Source: CAYRJD01 sp965205925 (GTDB lineage: Bacteria; Actinomycetota; Acidimicrobiia; Acidimicrobiales; Poriferisodalaceae). Taken from it: a stretch of DNA of 64,000 nt. Positions 26,030-35,049 of this stretch are shown here, in pieces (position 1 is the stretch's first letter; each line of letters opens with the position of its first letter). Both the position numbers and the translations under genes were made by a program. The notes beneath the pieces are model-generated. The model was not told where the DNA came from, did not search any database, and was given only the letters and a program-made list of their open reading frames with translations. Location: NCBI GenBank assembly GCA_965205925.1, contig OZ242183.1, positions 1,054,001 to 1,118,000 of the forward strand, in the 5' to 3' direction.

Positions 26030-27229
26030 ATGGCTGAAAAGCTGACATACCAAAAACTACGAGAGGCAACGGAGGGCGGTGCAGTAGCTCTGCGCTCAAC
26101 CCTGAAGCTGCAACCAGCGGACGGTCCGGGAGGCAAGATCTTTCCACCGACCTACCTGCAAGATGGACGGGGCTCAAAGTACGCCTTTGAGAATCGTGTC
26201 AATGCAGATGGGGAAGAGACCAAGGTAGTGCTGATCGACTCTGTTGCGTCACAAGCGAACCGAGCCGAACTAGCACTCCTCCAAGCCTGGGAGGACGAAC
26301 AAATCAAGTTCCCAGTCCCTTACATTGATTTCAGCAACAGTGACGAAGTCCCCGAATACGAAAGACTGACAGTCCTCGAGACGCCTCACCGTCTTGCAGA
26401 TGCGATTTTCCGAGACAGCCTGCTTGACGGACAACTATTCCGGCTCACAGATGTGGGCAAGGAAATTTTTCTGTCAACACCAAGAAATGCAACATCTCTC
26501 TATCAGCATGCGCCCACTGCTGTTTTGTTTGGTCAGTGGGACAGTACTGGGCCGATGGGCGGGTTGGGGTCAAAGTTTCAACGAGCGTATGTCTCTGAAA
26601 TAGTTGGTTTCAATGCGATCGCAGGGGTAAAGGTCGCAAGCCGGCTTGACCCACTAGGGATTGAGAAGAACGAGTCCACGATCTACGTGCACAAAAATTC
26701 CGATGAGCAATGGACACTGGATCCGAAGGAAGCCCCAAAGGAGAAAGGCAAAGCAGTCGCTCATAAAGACGGTGACCCCTCCCAAATCAACCACGGAAAC
26801 ATCCCTCCGACCATGGATGATGTTGCAGGTGGGGTAACGATTAGCGAGGCTTGCCAAACAGCAGTCCTTTCTCTGGCTGGACTGCGGAAACTTCGTTTCC
26901 CAGGCGGAGACGCAACAGCAGCACGCACAGCACTTGCCGCACTTGGGTTGGCTGCGATGGCTTTTGCGGTAGAAGCCGACTATGACCTTCGCTCAAGGTG
27001 CTTGCTTGTACCGAGTGAGCCGCAAACAGTTGAGTTGGTGTCTCGGGATGGATCGCCTGCAAAAAAGGTAAGCATTGACGGTGGTGTAGCTGCAGGGATA
27101 CTCCAAGAAGCGAGCGACGCTGCAGACAAAGCCGGAATCGGATGGTCAAAAGACCAGATGGAACTAGCGCCATCCGACAAGTTCAACAGCCTGTTGGTTG
27201 CGAGCCGTGCAGTCACTGACACCGAATAG
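26030..27229 (+). CDS. csb1: Type I-G CRISPR-associated Csb1 (Cas7 backbone subunit)
   Basis: A 399-residue protein of the GSU0053 family, the Cas7-type subunit that polymerises along the crRNA in type I-G (formerly I-U) effectors. Characteristic stretches are IDSVASQANRAELALLQAW, the hydrophobic PTAVLFGQWDSTGPMGGLG, and FQRAYVSEIVGFNAI. It starts behind AGGAG at 26021 and is the first gene of the cas operon. It is followed by csb2 after eight bases. Family identity rests on these motifs together with the neighbouring csb2, cas3, csb3 and cas4-cas1 genes. Confidence 0.93.
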   Translation: MAEKLTYQKLREATEGGAVALRSTLKLQPADGPGGKIFPPTYLQDGRGSKYAFENRVNADGEETKVVLIDSVASQANRAELALLQAWEDEQIKFPVPYIDFSNSDEVPEYERLTVLETPHRLADAIFRDSLLDGQLFRLTDVGKEIFLSTPRNATSLYQHAPTAVLFGQWDSTGPMGGLGSKFQRAYVSEIVGFNAIAGVKVASRLDPLGIEKNESTIYVHKNSDEQWTLDPKEAPKEKGKAVAHKDGDPSQINHGNIPPTMDDVAGGVTISEACQTAVLSLAGLRKLRFPGGDATAARTALAALGLAAMAFAVEADYDLRSRCLLVPSEPQTVELVSRDGSPAKKVSIDGGVAAGILQEASDAADKAGIGWSKDQMELAPSDKFNSLLVASRAVTDTE

Positions 27230-27237
27230 GCAGATTG

Positions 27238-28890
27238 ATGTTCGGCATAAATGTCAGTTTGCTAACGGGGCGTTACTACGCCTCAGAAGTCAATGACCCT
27301 GATCAATCTGAGTGGCCGCCACATCCAGCGCGCCTGTTTTTGGCACTGGTCGCAACTTGGGCTGATGCGGACGAGCCCGACAGTGCTGAGCGCAAGGCAC
27401 TTGAATGGCTGGAGAGCCAAAGGGCACCTTCCGTTCTTGCCTCTGAAGCATGGGCACGTTCTGTGGATACTCGGCGCGTGGTCGCAGCTAAACACTTCGT
27501 GCCAGTCAACGACACCACGATTTTCGCTGGGAAACAATATGAAGGAAATAAGGTGGAGGCACTAGCTACGGCACCAGCTAAGTCGGCGATAGGCGCGGCG
27601 CTAGCACTCATTCCCGAGGGTGACGGAGGATTTGGGCGTGTCAAGCAAGAGCGCACATTCCCATCGGTCACTCCCGAAGTCCCAACCGTTTCATTCGTTT
27701 GGGATACCGATGTGCCAGCTGAGCTACTGGCTGCGCTTGACGCTCTGGCCTCCAGGCTCACACGGTTAGGACACTCCGCCTCGCTTGTCTCTTGTGAAGT
27801 GAAGACTGAAACCGTCGCGCCAAACGAAGCAGCTATTTCAAGTTGGGTGCCAGGCAGTTTTACTCTGGCAGACCAGAAGATGCGATGGGTGCGTCAAGGT
27901 CAGCTTGCAAAGCTTGAAAAGGACTACGAATGGCACCAGGGCGAGAAACCTCGCAAGTTGACGAATCTGGAAGTGCCATACAAGAAGAAGGTTGTCTCTA
28001 CGCCCGATGATGGGGTCGAACAAGCAGATTCGCCAAATACAACTGGCGACTGCTACTTCTTTGAGATAGCTGCCAGATCGCGTCGCTTACCGATCACTCA
28101 GATGGTTCATCTGGCTAGCACGTTTCGCGCAGCAGTAATGAGTTACGCAGACGATCCGGTGCCTGAAGGGATCAGCGGACACTTGCCCAACGGCAAGCCC
28201 AGTCAGTCCCCTCATGTCGCCTTTGCAGGCATGCCCTTCGTCGGGAGTCGTGGTGATGGGCGACTGATGGGCTTGATGATGATTTTGCCTGACGCTATGG
28301 CTCCCGTAGACAAAAAGGCAGCCGAACGTGCGATTGCGATCTGGGAGCAAAGTGCTGGTGATTCACCTCTAGAAATAAGGCTGAGCTCTTCGCTAGCTGT
28401 CAATGCTGAGAGAGAAGTCGGTGTGTCATCGCTAAGTGCTTTACGCGAAGCCACATGGGTAAGACCCAGTCAGTTGTGGAGATCTGTAACGCCTATTGCT
28501 CTTCCGACTCATCCAGGGAATCTTCACCGAGGCTCTGCGACTGCACGGGAGAAGGCTTGGGCGAAAGCCGAAGAAGGAGTAAGGCGATCTTGTGCGCATG
28601 TCGGTTTACCCGAACCTGAAATGGTGAACCTTTCCTCAGACCCATTCTGGGGAGGATCAAGGCCGGTAGGGGAGTTTCCCCTATTTGAGCAGGGTGGAAA
28701 AAGTAAAACCAGCAATGGCGCAAAAGCATCAGTTCGCCGGGAGCAGGTTCACGCAGAGATCCTTTTTAAAAAGAAAGTGAAAGGGCCTCTCCTACTCGGT
28801 GCTGGTAGGTATTTGGGTCTGGGCCTAATGCGACCAGTTCGCTTACCAGCTCCCATTGATTTAGCCAGTTCAGATGGGACAGAAAGTTAA
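27238..28890 (+). CDS. csb2: Type I-G CRISPR-associated Csb2 (Cas5-Cas6 fusion)
   Basis: A 550-residue protein of the GSU0054 family that combines a Cas5-like part with a Cas6-like crRNA-processing part. The N-terminus MFGINVSLLTGRYYASEVND is followed by SEWPPHPARLFLALVATWAD, a typical Csb2 start. The C-terminus has KKVKGPLLLGAGRYLGLGLMRP, a glycine-rich loop typical of Cas5/Cas6 RAMP folds. In characterised type I-G effectors this subunit cuts pre-crRNA and stays on the 3' end. A TTG three bases upstream is an alternative start. Its stop overlaps the cas3 ATG (TAATG). Confidence 0.93.
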   Translation: MFGINVSLLTGRYYASEVNDPDQSEWPPHPARLFLALVATWADADEPDSAERKALEWLESQRAPSVLASEAWARSVDTRRVVAAKHFVPVNDTTIFAGKQYEGNKVEALATAPAKSAIGAALALIPEGDGGFGRVKQERTFPSVTPEVPTVSFVWDTDVPAELLAALDALASRLTRLGHSASLVSCEVKTETVAPNEAAISSWVPGSFTLADQKMRWVRQGQLAKLEKDYEWHQGEKPRKLTNLEVPYKKKVVSTPDDGVEQADSPNTTGDCYFFEIAARSRRLPITQMVHLASTFRAAVMSYADDPVPEGISGHLPNGKPSQSPHVAFAGMPFVGSRGDGRLMGLMMILPDAMAPVDKKAAERAIAIWEQSAGDSPLEIRLSSSLAVNAEREVGVSSLSALREATWVRPSQLWRSVTPIALPTHPGNLHRGSATAREKAWAKAEEGVRRSCAHVGLPEPEMVNLSSDPFWGGSRPVGEFPLFEQGGKSKTSNGAKASVRREQVHAEILFKKKVKGPLLLGAGRYLGLGLMRPVRLPAPIDLASSDGTES

Positions 28891-31800
28891 TGACCGACCT
28901 CAACGCAACAGAGTTTTCGGACTTCTTCGAAGCGGTCCACGGCTACAAGCCGCACGCGTGGCAGAGACGCCTTGCCCAGCAGGTGATCTCTGAGGGTAAG
29001 TGGCCGAAAGCTGTTGATATGCCTACTGGCACAGGTAAAACCTCACTGCTAGACATAGCGATCTTTGCCCTGGCAGTCAAACCTGACATTTTTCCAAGGC
29101 GTGTCTTCTTTGTGATCGACCGCAGAATTGTGGTTGACCAAGTTTCGTTGCGGGCACAAACGATCGCAGATGCAATCGCTAAAACTCTGAAGTCTGCGAA
29201 GAAAGCCAAAGACGCAAAATCCGTCCTGGTAAGAGTCAGCGAGAGGTTAAGTGAAATTGCTGGTGGAGACCTGCTAGACGACGAGACTCCACTCGGTGTT
29301 GCGGCACTTCGTGGAGGCATTCCACTGGATCGAAAATGGACTCAGCGGCCAGACCAGCCCTGGGTAATCACCACGACGGTTGATCAATTCGGATCACGCC
29401 TGTTATTTCGTGGTTACGGCACCAGCCGCGCGGCTAGGCCAGTCAATGCTGGTTTGTGCGGCAATGATTGTTTAATCATTCTTGACGAGATCCATCTTGC
29501 TCGTCCTTTCGCTCAGACACTGCGAGACGTCACTTCCAGCGATGATTTCGACGGGATTGTTTCTATAGGCAAGGAGTCTGGTCTGCCGAGACGGTTACAG
29601 ATCGTTGAAATGTCAGCAACGTCACCAGCTGAAACACGAGACGATGAGGCGACGTTCAAGTACACCGAAGAGGATCTATCAGGAAACACTCTCTTCGCTC
29701 AAATCGTCAATGCGCAAAAACAGATCATTCCGGTTGAAACCAAGGGTGGTAGGGAAGTGCACAAGTGGTTCCCCAAAACAGTCCTTGGCCTCCTCAAAGG
29801 TGTGCACGCCCATGAACGAAGCGTTGGAATAATCGTAAATCGAGTGCAAACGGCGAGGGAAATTCACACTGCGCTAAAAGGTAAGGGCTATGACTCCGTG
29901 CTTTTGACTGGTCGAATGAGACCTCTCGACAAGCTCGCACAGTTCAACACCGCCAAAAAGCGAACTGACCCTGAACGAGGTGGCTCAGAGTTTGACGAGC
30001 TCGATAAGCCGCTGGTCACGGTTGCTACCCAGACTATTGAAGTTGGTGCCGACTTCAGCTTTGACGCACTCATTTCAGAGGTAGCGCCAATTGACAGCTT
30101 GGTGCAAAGGCTCGGCAGGCTAAATCGGCGAGGAGCTGCGCTTGGCGAAGACGACCGCCCTGCTCGATGCTGGGTGGTGGGGTCAGAGAACGTCTTGAAA
30201 AATCCCGATTTCGTCTATGGAGAAGCAGCTAGAGAAACTTGGGAAGTCTTACTGCAACTAGCAAGTGACGATCAGTTTGGTGTTGATGAGGTAAACGTTG
30301 ATGATGATGAGACGAGCGTTCCGGCAGGGTCGCTTGAGCTTGACATAGGCAGTTTCCCGGCAGAAGCTTTCGCCCCGTACACAGAGGCGCCAATCTTGTT
30401 GCCAACCCATGTTGAAGCTTGGGTGCAAACAAACCCGCAGCCAAATGTTGAGCCTGAGGTTGCACCATTTCTGCACGGCATGAAAGATCCAGATGCACGG
30501 CCTCAACGCGAAGTGTCGTTGATTTGGCGTCACGACAGATCCCAACTGGCGCTAGAGCAGGTCGTCCCCAGCCCAGCCGAAATGCTGACCGTTCCCCTCT
30601 ATGCCGCTATTAGCTGGCTCAAGAACCACGAAGAGGTCGCGATCAGCGACATTGAAACATCTGTCTCACCGGAAGAGAAGAAAAGAGCCACCACCGATAG
30701 CCAAGACGAAGAGAAGCCCCGGCATATCACGGTCTGGAGGCAACGAGACGAAAGCAGGGTTCATAGGTTTTTGATCAGCGAAGCGAACAAAATCGTTCCT
30801 GGCGATGTTCTTGTGATTCCACCAGAGTGGGGAGGAGCTGCGGATGGCACATGGGATCCAACTCCGAGGCCAGATGAAAGCCTTGCAAAGCAAGATTCTG
30901 AAGAAGTCCCTAGTGAAGATGCGGGCGCTGAAACAGATAACGAGGTGCCCATTGTCGTCGCGGCAGAACCTGCACGCATCCAAGACTTAGGGGACGCAGC
31001 GCAGTGGGCCGGCTTAAAGCAATGCACATTGCGACTGGATCCAAGATTGTTCGCAGGTTTTCAAGCAGCGTTTCCGAGTCTCCCAAGGCCTGCCGAAGAG
31101 GATGACTCCGAAGTTTCAGCTAAAGAACGCATCACCGAATGGCTGAATGGAGCCGCAGAATCACTCAAATCAGCGGTCGTGAAAGAGGAGTTCACATGGC
31201 TGCAAGAAGTCGTTGTCCATTTGGCGGGGGGCGGCTGGAGACACAGCACCATTGATTCAAGCGAAGATCACAGCAACCACTACTACCTACTGCGAAAAGG
31301 CATAGAGCCAGACGAAGGACGTTGGTCGGAGACCGGCGCTGGAACACTTCTGGAGGATCACCTTAAGGGGGTAGGAGAGTTAGCTGCTGAGTCTGCTAAG
31401 CGGCTAGGTCTCCCTGATGACCTGGTCGCCGATTTCCGTTTGGCTGGTGAGCTTCACGACATTGGCAAAGTGGATTCTCGCTTTCAGATGCAGATGGTGG
31501 GTCAAGACAGGATCGCCTATGCAGGTTTACCTGGACCACTCGCTAAGTCTCTTCCAGGTGTCCGCACTACGCGATATGGATGGCCGCCAGTTAGACATGA
31601 AATCTCAAGTCTTGCTCTCATTGAATCCAACGACGCTGCAGCACTCTCGTTGGCCAACGATGAAGATCTTGTTCTGCACCTGGTTTCAAGTCACCACGGG
31701 CACAGCAGGCCAATACCTCCCATCAGGCCCGATGACGAGCCCGTAGATATGGAGTTCGAGTACCGCCAAAACGGAAAGGTGATGCCTATGCAAGCGTCCA

Positions 31801-31973
31801 CTGATCTCGCAAATACGCCATTATCGGTTGAAATCATCGAGCGCTTCTGGCGCCTTCACAAGAAGTACGGCCATCATGGTCTCGCTTGGCTGGAAGCTAT
31901 TTTCAGACTTGCCGATCAGAGGCGAAGCATGCTTGAAACCAGGGGCCAAACACAAGGAGTCAGTTCTAAATGA
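28890..31973 (+). CDS. cas3: Cas3 helicase with C-terminal HD nuclease (type I-G)
   Basis: A 1027-residue helicase-nuclease that degrades target DNA once recruited by the effector. Walker A is MPTGTGKT at residues 44-51, the DExH box is DEIH at about 199-202, motif III is MSATSPAET, and motif VI is VQRLGRLNRRG. The HD nuclease domain is at the C-terminus with HDIGKVDSRF near residue 856 and SSHHGHSRPIPP further on. The order helicase then HD is the reverse of most type I Cas3 and is a mark of the I-G/I-U group (GSU0051-like). The middle section is acidic and poorly conserved. It overlaps csb3 by four bases. Confidence 0.95.
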   Translation: MTDLNATEFSDFFEAVHGYKPHAWQRRLAQQVISEGKWPKAVDMPTGTGKTSLLDIAIFALAVKPDIFPRRVFFVIDRRIVVDQVSLRAQTIADAIAKTLKSAKKAKDAKSVLVRVSERLSEIAGGDLLDDETPLGVAALRGGIPLDRKWTQRPDQPWVITTTVDQFGSRLLFRGYGTSRAARPVNAGLCGNDCLIILDEIHLARPFAQTLRDVTSSDDFDGIVSIGKESGLPRRLQIVEMSATSPAETRDDEATFKYTEEDLSGNTLFAQIVNAQKQIIPVETKGGREVHKWFPKTVLGLLKGVHAHERSVGIIVNRVQTAREIHTALKGKGYDSVLLTGRMRPLDKLAQFNTAKKRTDPERGGSEFDELDKPLVTVATQTIEVGADFSFDALISEVAPIDSLVQRLGRLNRRGAALGEDDRPARCWVVGSENVLKNPDFVYGEAARETWEVLLQLASDDQFGVDEVNVDDDETSVPAGSLELDIGSFPAEAFAPYTEAPILLPTHVEAWVQTNPQPNVEPEVAPFLHGMKDPDARPQREVSLIWRHDRSQLALEQVVPSPAEMLTVPLYAAISWLKNHEEVAISDIETSVSPEEKKRATTDSQDEEKPRHITVWRQRDESRVHRFLISEANKIVPGDVLVIPPEWGGAADGTWDPTPRPDESLAKQDSEEVPSEDAGAETDNEVPIVVAAEPARIQDLGDAAQWAGLKQCTLRLDPRLFAGFQAAFPSLPRPAEEDDSEVSAKERITEWLNGAAESLKSAVVKEEFTWLQEVVVHLAGGGWRHSTIDSSEDHSNHYYLLRKGIEPDEGRWSETGAGTLLEDHLKGVGELAAESAKRLGLPDDLVADFRLAGELHDIGKVDSRFQMQMVGQDRIAYAGLPGPLAKSLPGVRTTRYGWPPVRHEISSLALIESNDAAALSLANDEDLVLHLVSSHHGHSRPIPPIRPDDEPVDMEFEYRQNGKVMPMQASTDLANTPLSVEIIERFWRLHKKYGHHGLAWLEAIFRLADQRRSMLETRGQTQGVSSK

Positions 31974-32896
31974 CAGGCCATACCGAACTGCCTGGACTAA
32001 CAGGTGGTAATCCTCAGCACTTTCTTGCAGCCCTTGGTGCTGCAGTCGCGCTTGAAGCCGCTGGAAACGACGTGCGTTTGTGGTGGAAGGAAGGCACTTT
32101 CCTTAACCCGGTGCTTTCGTCTGAAGCTTCCTTTGAAGAGATCGCTAGTTCGGTATTGAAGTTAGTGAAGTCTTGGGGGGAAAACTCAAGCCTACTCGCT
32201 CCAGATCTACCTAAGTCAGCTCTACAACTGAAGTTTTCGCATGACAAGCTTCGCGAGCTTGTCTCTGCTGCTCGCACGATGAAGAGTGGAGACCGATTTC
32301 TTTATTCGTGTATTTCCGAAGGTGCATTGCCTGAGGGCGATAAGACGGTTTCTAAACCAACCGCCTTCAGCTTCACTTCGGGCACGGAGTATTTCGCCAA
32401 ACATGCAAAGAACATTTTTGAGCGCACGACAGCAGACGACATCGAACAAGCACTTGCAATTCCAAACGCTTACAAAGATATGGGTGGTGGTATGACAATG
32501 CGCTGGGACGCCTCAGACAGTGCACAGTACGCTCTAGCCGCATACGATCCGAGTGGCGAAAAAAAGCTAACCAACCCGGGAATTGAAGCTATGGCCATCA
32601 TCGGCTTTAGTAATATCCCATGTTTTACCGTCAATAGTAAGACTCGTACACAAGGAGTGCGACAAACTAATCCTAAGAGTGAGTACAAGGGTGCAGAATT
32701 CTGGTGGCCGCTCTGGCAGCACCCTGCAAAATTAAATGCGATTAGAACCCTTCTAGCGCACGCTCACTACGACAGATCTGACCATTATATGAGTTGCGGC
32801 ATAATGAGGATATTTGCCTCCGAAATACGTGACTTACCGCAAGGTCGCAAATCTTTTAGATTTCCAAAAGTTATGTGGGACACCAGACATCGGTGA
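31970..32896 (+). CDS. csb3: Csb3-like type I-G effector protein (Cas8g position)
   Basis: A 308-residue protein in the place of the large-subunit gene, between cas3 and cas4-cas1. It starts TELPGLTGGNPQHFLAALGA, a motif (GxNPxxFLAALG) that I associate with GSU0052/Csb3 proteins, and has NAYKDMGGGMTMRWDASDSA and ALAAYDPSGE in its centre. In this subtype the corresponding subunit contacts Cas3 and helps recognise target DNA. The other known subunit for this slot, Csx17, is larger and absent. Its ATG overlaps the cas3 stop. The base composition becomes more A+T-rich towards its 3' end. Confidence 0.85.
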   Translation: MTGHTELPGLTGGNPQHFLAALGAAVALEAAGNDVRLWWKEGTFLNPVLSSEASFEEIASSVLKLVKSWGENSSLLAPDLPKSALQLKFSHDKLRELVSAARTMKSGDRFLYSCISEGALPEGDKTVSKPTAFSFTSGTEYFAKHAKNIFERTTADDIEQALAIPNAYKDMGGGMTMRWDASDSAQYALAAYDPSGEKKLTNPGIEAMAIIGFSNIPCFTVNSKTRTQGVRQTNPKSEYKGAEFWWPLWQHPAKLNAIRTLLAHAHYDRSDHYMSCGIMRIFASEIRDLPQGRKSFRFPKVMWDTRHR

Positions 32897-32928
32897 GCTG
32901 CCCGACACTTTCTTAATCTTTTTAGGCT

Positions 32929-34566
32929 ATGTCCAGCATTCCAGATTTAATTCCTGTGCAAAGGCTGAAAGAGCACGTTTATTGCAAGCGTCTTTTCTAC
33001 CTTGAGTATGTACAAGGGCAATTTGAGACGAATCACTTTGTTGCAGAAGGTGAGTACGTCCACCGGGTCGCTGATCAGGTAAAGGGTGACATCTCTGAAG
33101 ATCAGTCGATTAATTCAAATAAAGCCAATTCTATAAGCATCGGCTCACCGCGATTCGGTCTTACCGGTGTAGCCGACGTGATCGAACAATCTAACGGGAA
33201 AATTGTACTTGTAGAATTTAAGCGTGGGAAACCTATGCCAGATGGAGGGCCATGGGAGACGCATAAAATTCAGGCATGCGCCTTAGTTCTATTGCTGAGG
33301 GATAACGGCTACAAATGCGACAATGCACAAGTCTATTACGCTCAATCTAAGCAGCGTGTTGACGTCCCAGTTACCGATGAACTTGTTGATCGTACTCTCC
33401 AGGAGTATCAGGAACTAAGAAAAACAGCTGCATTATCTGAGATTCCACCGCCCTTGCGTGCGAGCCCTAAGTGCCCAGGCTGTTCTTTGGTTGGCATCTG
33501 CATGCCTGACGAAACGAACCTGCATACCGGTATCACAGAGCAAAAACCTAGACGTCTCGTCCCTCGAGATTCAGCAGCACGTCCACTATATGTAACTGAA
33601 CGTGGTTCCAAAGTTGGCTTTCGAAGGGGTCGAATAGTCGTATCCAAAGAAGAAGAGAAACTGCAAGAAGCTCGGTTGATCGATGTTTCTCAGATCTGTT
33701 TATATGGGAATGTGCAAGCTACTAGCCAACTGATGCGCACAGCATTTCAAGAAGACATACCTGTGTGCTGGTTTTCTTATGGAGGCTGGTTTCAAGGCAT
33801 AGCGACAGGTTTGCCTTCTAAAAATGTTGATCTCCGGCGCAGGCAGAGTATGCTGCCACCTGAAGAGTGCCTTTCAGTCGCCAAAGAGATGGTTAAGGGA
33901 AAGATTCGCAATAGCCGCACCTTTTTGATGCGCAACTCTCGCTGTGAGGTAAAAGACGAAACGTCTCAATTGAGGCACCTAGTAAACAAAGTTGATTCTG
34001 CTGAGAACTTTGGAAGCCTCCTGGGGATGGAAGGCGCTGCAGCCAGGACCTACTTTGGCGCTTTTGCGAAAATGTTTAATACTGAAGCTTTGGGCACATT
34101 CGAGTTTAACGGGCGAAACCGTCGTCCACCGAAAGATCCTGTCAACTGCATACTCAGCTATTGCTATTCACTTCTGACAAAAGACATAACGGCTGCGACG
34201 ATGGGGGTGGGCCTTGATCCATATCTTGGCGTGTTCCATCAACCGCGATTTGGTCGTCCAGCTCTGGCATTGGATTTGGCAGAAGAGTTCCGTCCTATCG
34301 TTGCGGATTCAGTGGTCTTAAATCTGATCAACAACGGTGAGATAAATCCTAAGCATTTTATCCAGCGTGCAGGCGGCGTTGCTTTTACCGATGATGGGCG
34401 TAAAGCCGTATTGAGCTCCTACGAGCGTCGGATCGAGAGCGAAATAAAACATCCCGTATATGAGTACCGCATCACCTACAGACGTGCGTTTGAACTTCAG
34501 TCACGTGTATTGGCTGCTCACATAACCGGTGAGCTGCCGAAGTATGAGCCGCTGGTGACACGGTGA
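32929..34566 (+). CDS. cas4-cas1: Cas4-Cas1 fusion protein
   Basis: A 545-residue fusion typical of type I-G adaptation modules. The Cas4 part (about 1-200) has iron-sulfur cysteines Cys19, Cys182, Cys185 and Cys191, and RecB-nuclease residues Asp83, Glu96 and Lys98 in VADVIE and VEFKRGK, with Gln115. The Cas1 part (from about 218) starts LYVTERGSKVGFRRGRIVVS and carries catalytic Glu368 in LGMEGAAA, His437 in GVFHQPRFGRPA and Asp449 in ALDLAEEFRP. Such fusions select prespacers with a correct PAM and integrate them with Cas2. All key residues are present, so adaptation is likely intact. Composition is more A+T-rich than the chromosomal neighbours. Confidence 0.96.
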   Translation: MSSIPDLIPVQRLKEHVYCKRLFYLEYVQGQFETNHFVAEGEYVHRVADQVKGDISEDQSINSNKANSISIGSPRFGLTGVADVIEQSNGKIVLVEFKRGKPMPDGGPWETHKIQACALVLLLRDNGYKCDNAQVYYAQSKQRVDVPVTDELVDRTLQEYQELRKTAALSEIPPPLRASPKCPGCSLVGICMPDETNLHTGITEQKPRRLVPRDSAARPLYVTERGSKVGFRRGRIVVSKEEEKLQEARLIDVSQICLYGNVQATSQLMRTAFQEDIPVCWFSYGGWFQGIATGLPSKNVDLRRRQSMLPPEECLSVAKEMVKGKIRNSRTFLMRNSRCEVKDETSQLRHLVNKVDSAENFGSLLGMEGAAARTYFGAFAKMFNTEALGTFEFNGRNRRPPKDPVNCILSYCYSLLTKDITAATMGVGLDPYLGVFHQPRFGRPALALDLAEEFRPIVADSVVLNLINNGEINPKHFIQRAGGVAFTDDGRKAVLSSYERRIESEIKHPVYEYRITYRRAFELQSRVLAAHITGELPKYEPLVTR

Positions 34567-34868
34567 CTATCGCAGGCGATAGGCGTCGCTACCTGGTGGC
34601 GTACGATATTTCAGATCCGAAACGTCTGAGGAAAGTACATAAGGAAGTCCTCAGTTATGGATGGGCAATGCAGTACAGTGTGTTCATTGCTGATCTCGAC
34701 AAGATTGAATTACTGAACATGAAGACAGTGCTTGGAGATGCGATCCACCATCATGAGGATTCGGTGGCCATTATCGACCTGGGAGCGCCCAGGGACCGCG
34801 GAACTCAGTGTTTTGACTTTCTAGGGCGCAACATCGAACTTCCGTCTACGGGAGCTCTTATCATTTGA
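34563..34868 (+). CDS. cas2: Cas2 adaptation protein
   Basis: A 101-residue Cas2, the structural partner of Cas1 in spacer integration. It starts at GTG 34563, overlapping the cas4-cas1 stop by four bases. The first strand with the conserved aspartate is RRRYLVAYDISDPKRLRKVH (Asp15), and the remainder has the ferredoxin-like pattern of the family. It is the last cas gene; the CRISPR array begins 181 bases downstream. Confidence 0.95.
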   Translation: MTIAGDRRRYLVAYDISDPKRLRKVHKEVLSYGWAMQYSVFIADLDKIELLNMKTVLGDAIHHHEDSVAIIDLGAPRDRGTQCFDFLGRNIELPSTGALII

Positions 34869-35049
34869 TCGAACGCTCGATGCGAGCGGTTAAGTCAAGT
34901 CAGAATTCCCGGTGAGCGCTCGTAGCTTGATAGGGTAAAGGTTGTAGCTGTTTGACAACTGAATTATTGAACTCGCTGTTTCCACGAACCCGTGGTTGCT
35001 CGCAACTACGCGGTTTTCCTCAGTGTTTGCGCTAGTCGCAGAGACTGCT
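34869..35049 (+). promoter_or_regulatory. Probable CRISPR leader
   Basis: The 181 bases between the cas2 stop and the first repeat contain no credible gene. A TTGACA at 34952-34957 could be a -35 element, although no clear -10 follows at the right distance. A short hairpin with arms CGCTCG (34874-34879) and CGAGCG (34883-34888) comes just after the cas2 stop. That this side is the leader is supported by the repeat's ATTGAAGC 3' end, which resembles the usual 5' handle of crRNAs, and by the diverged orphan copy lying on the other side. Confidence 0.5.
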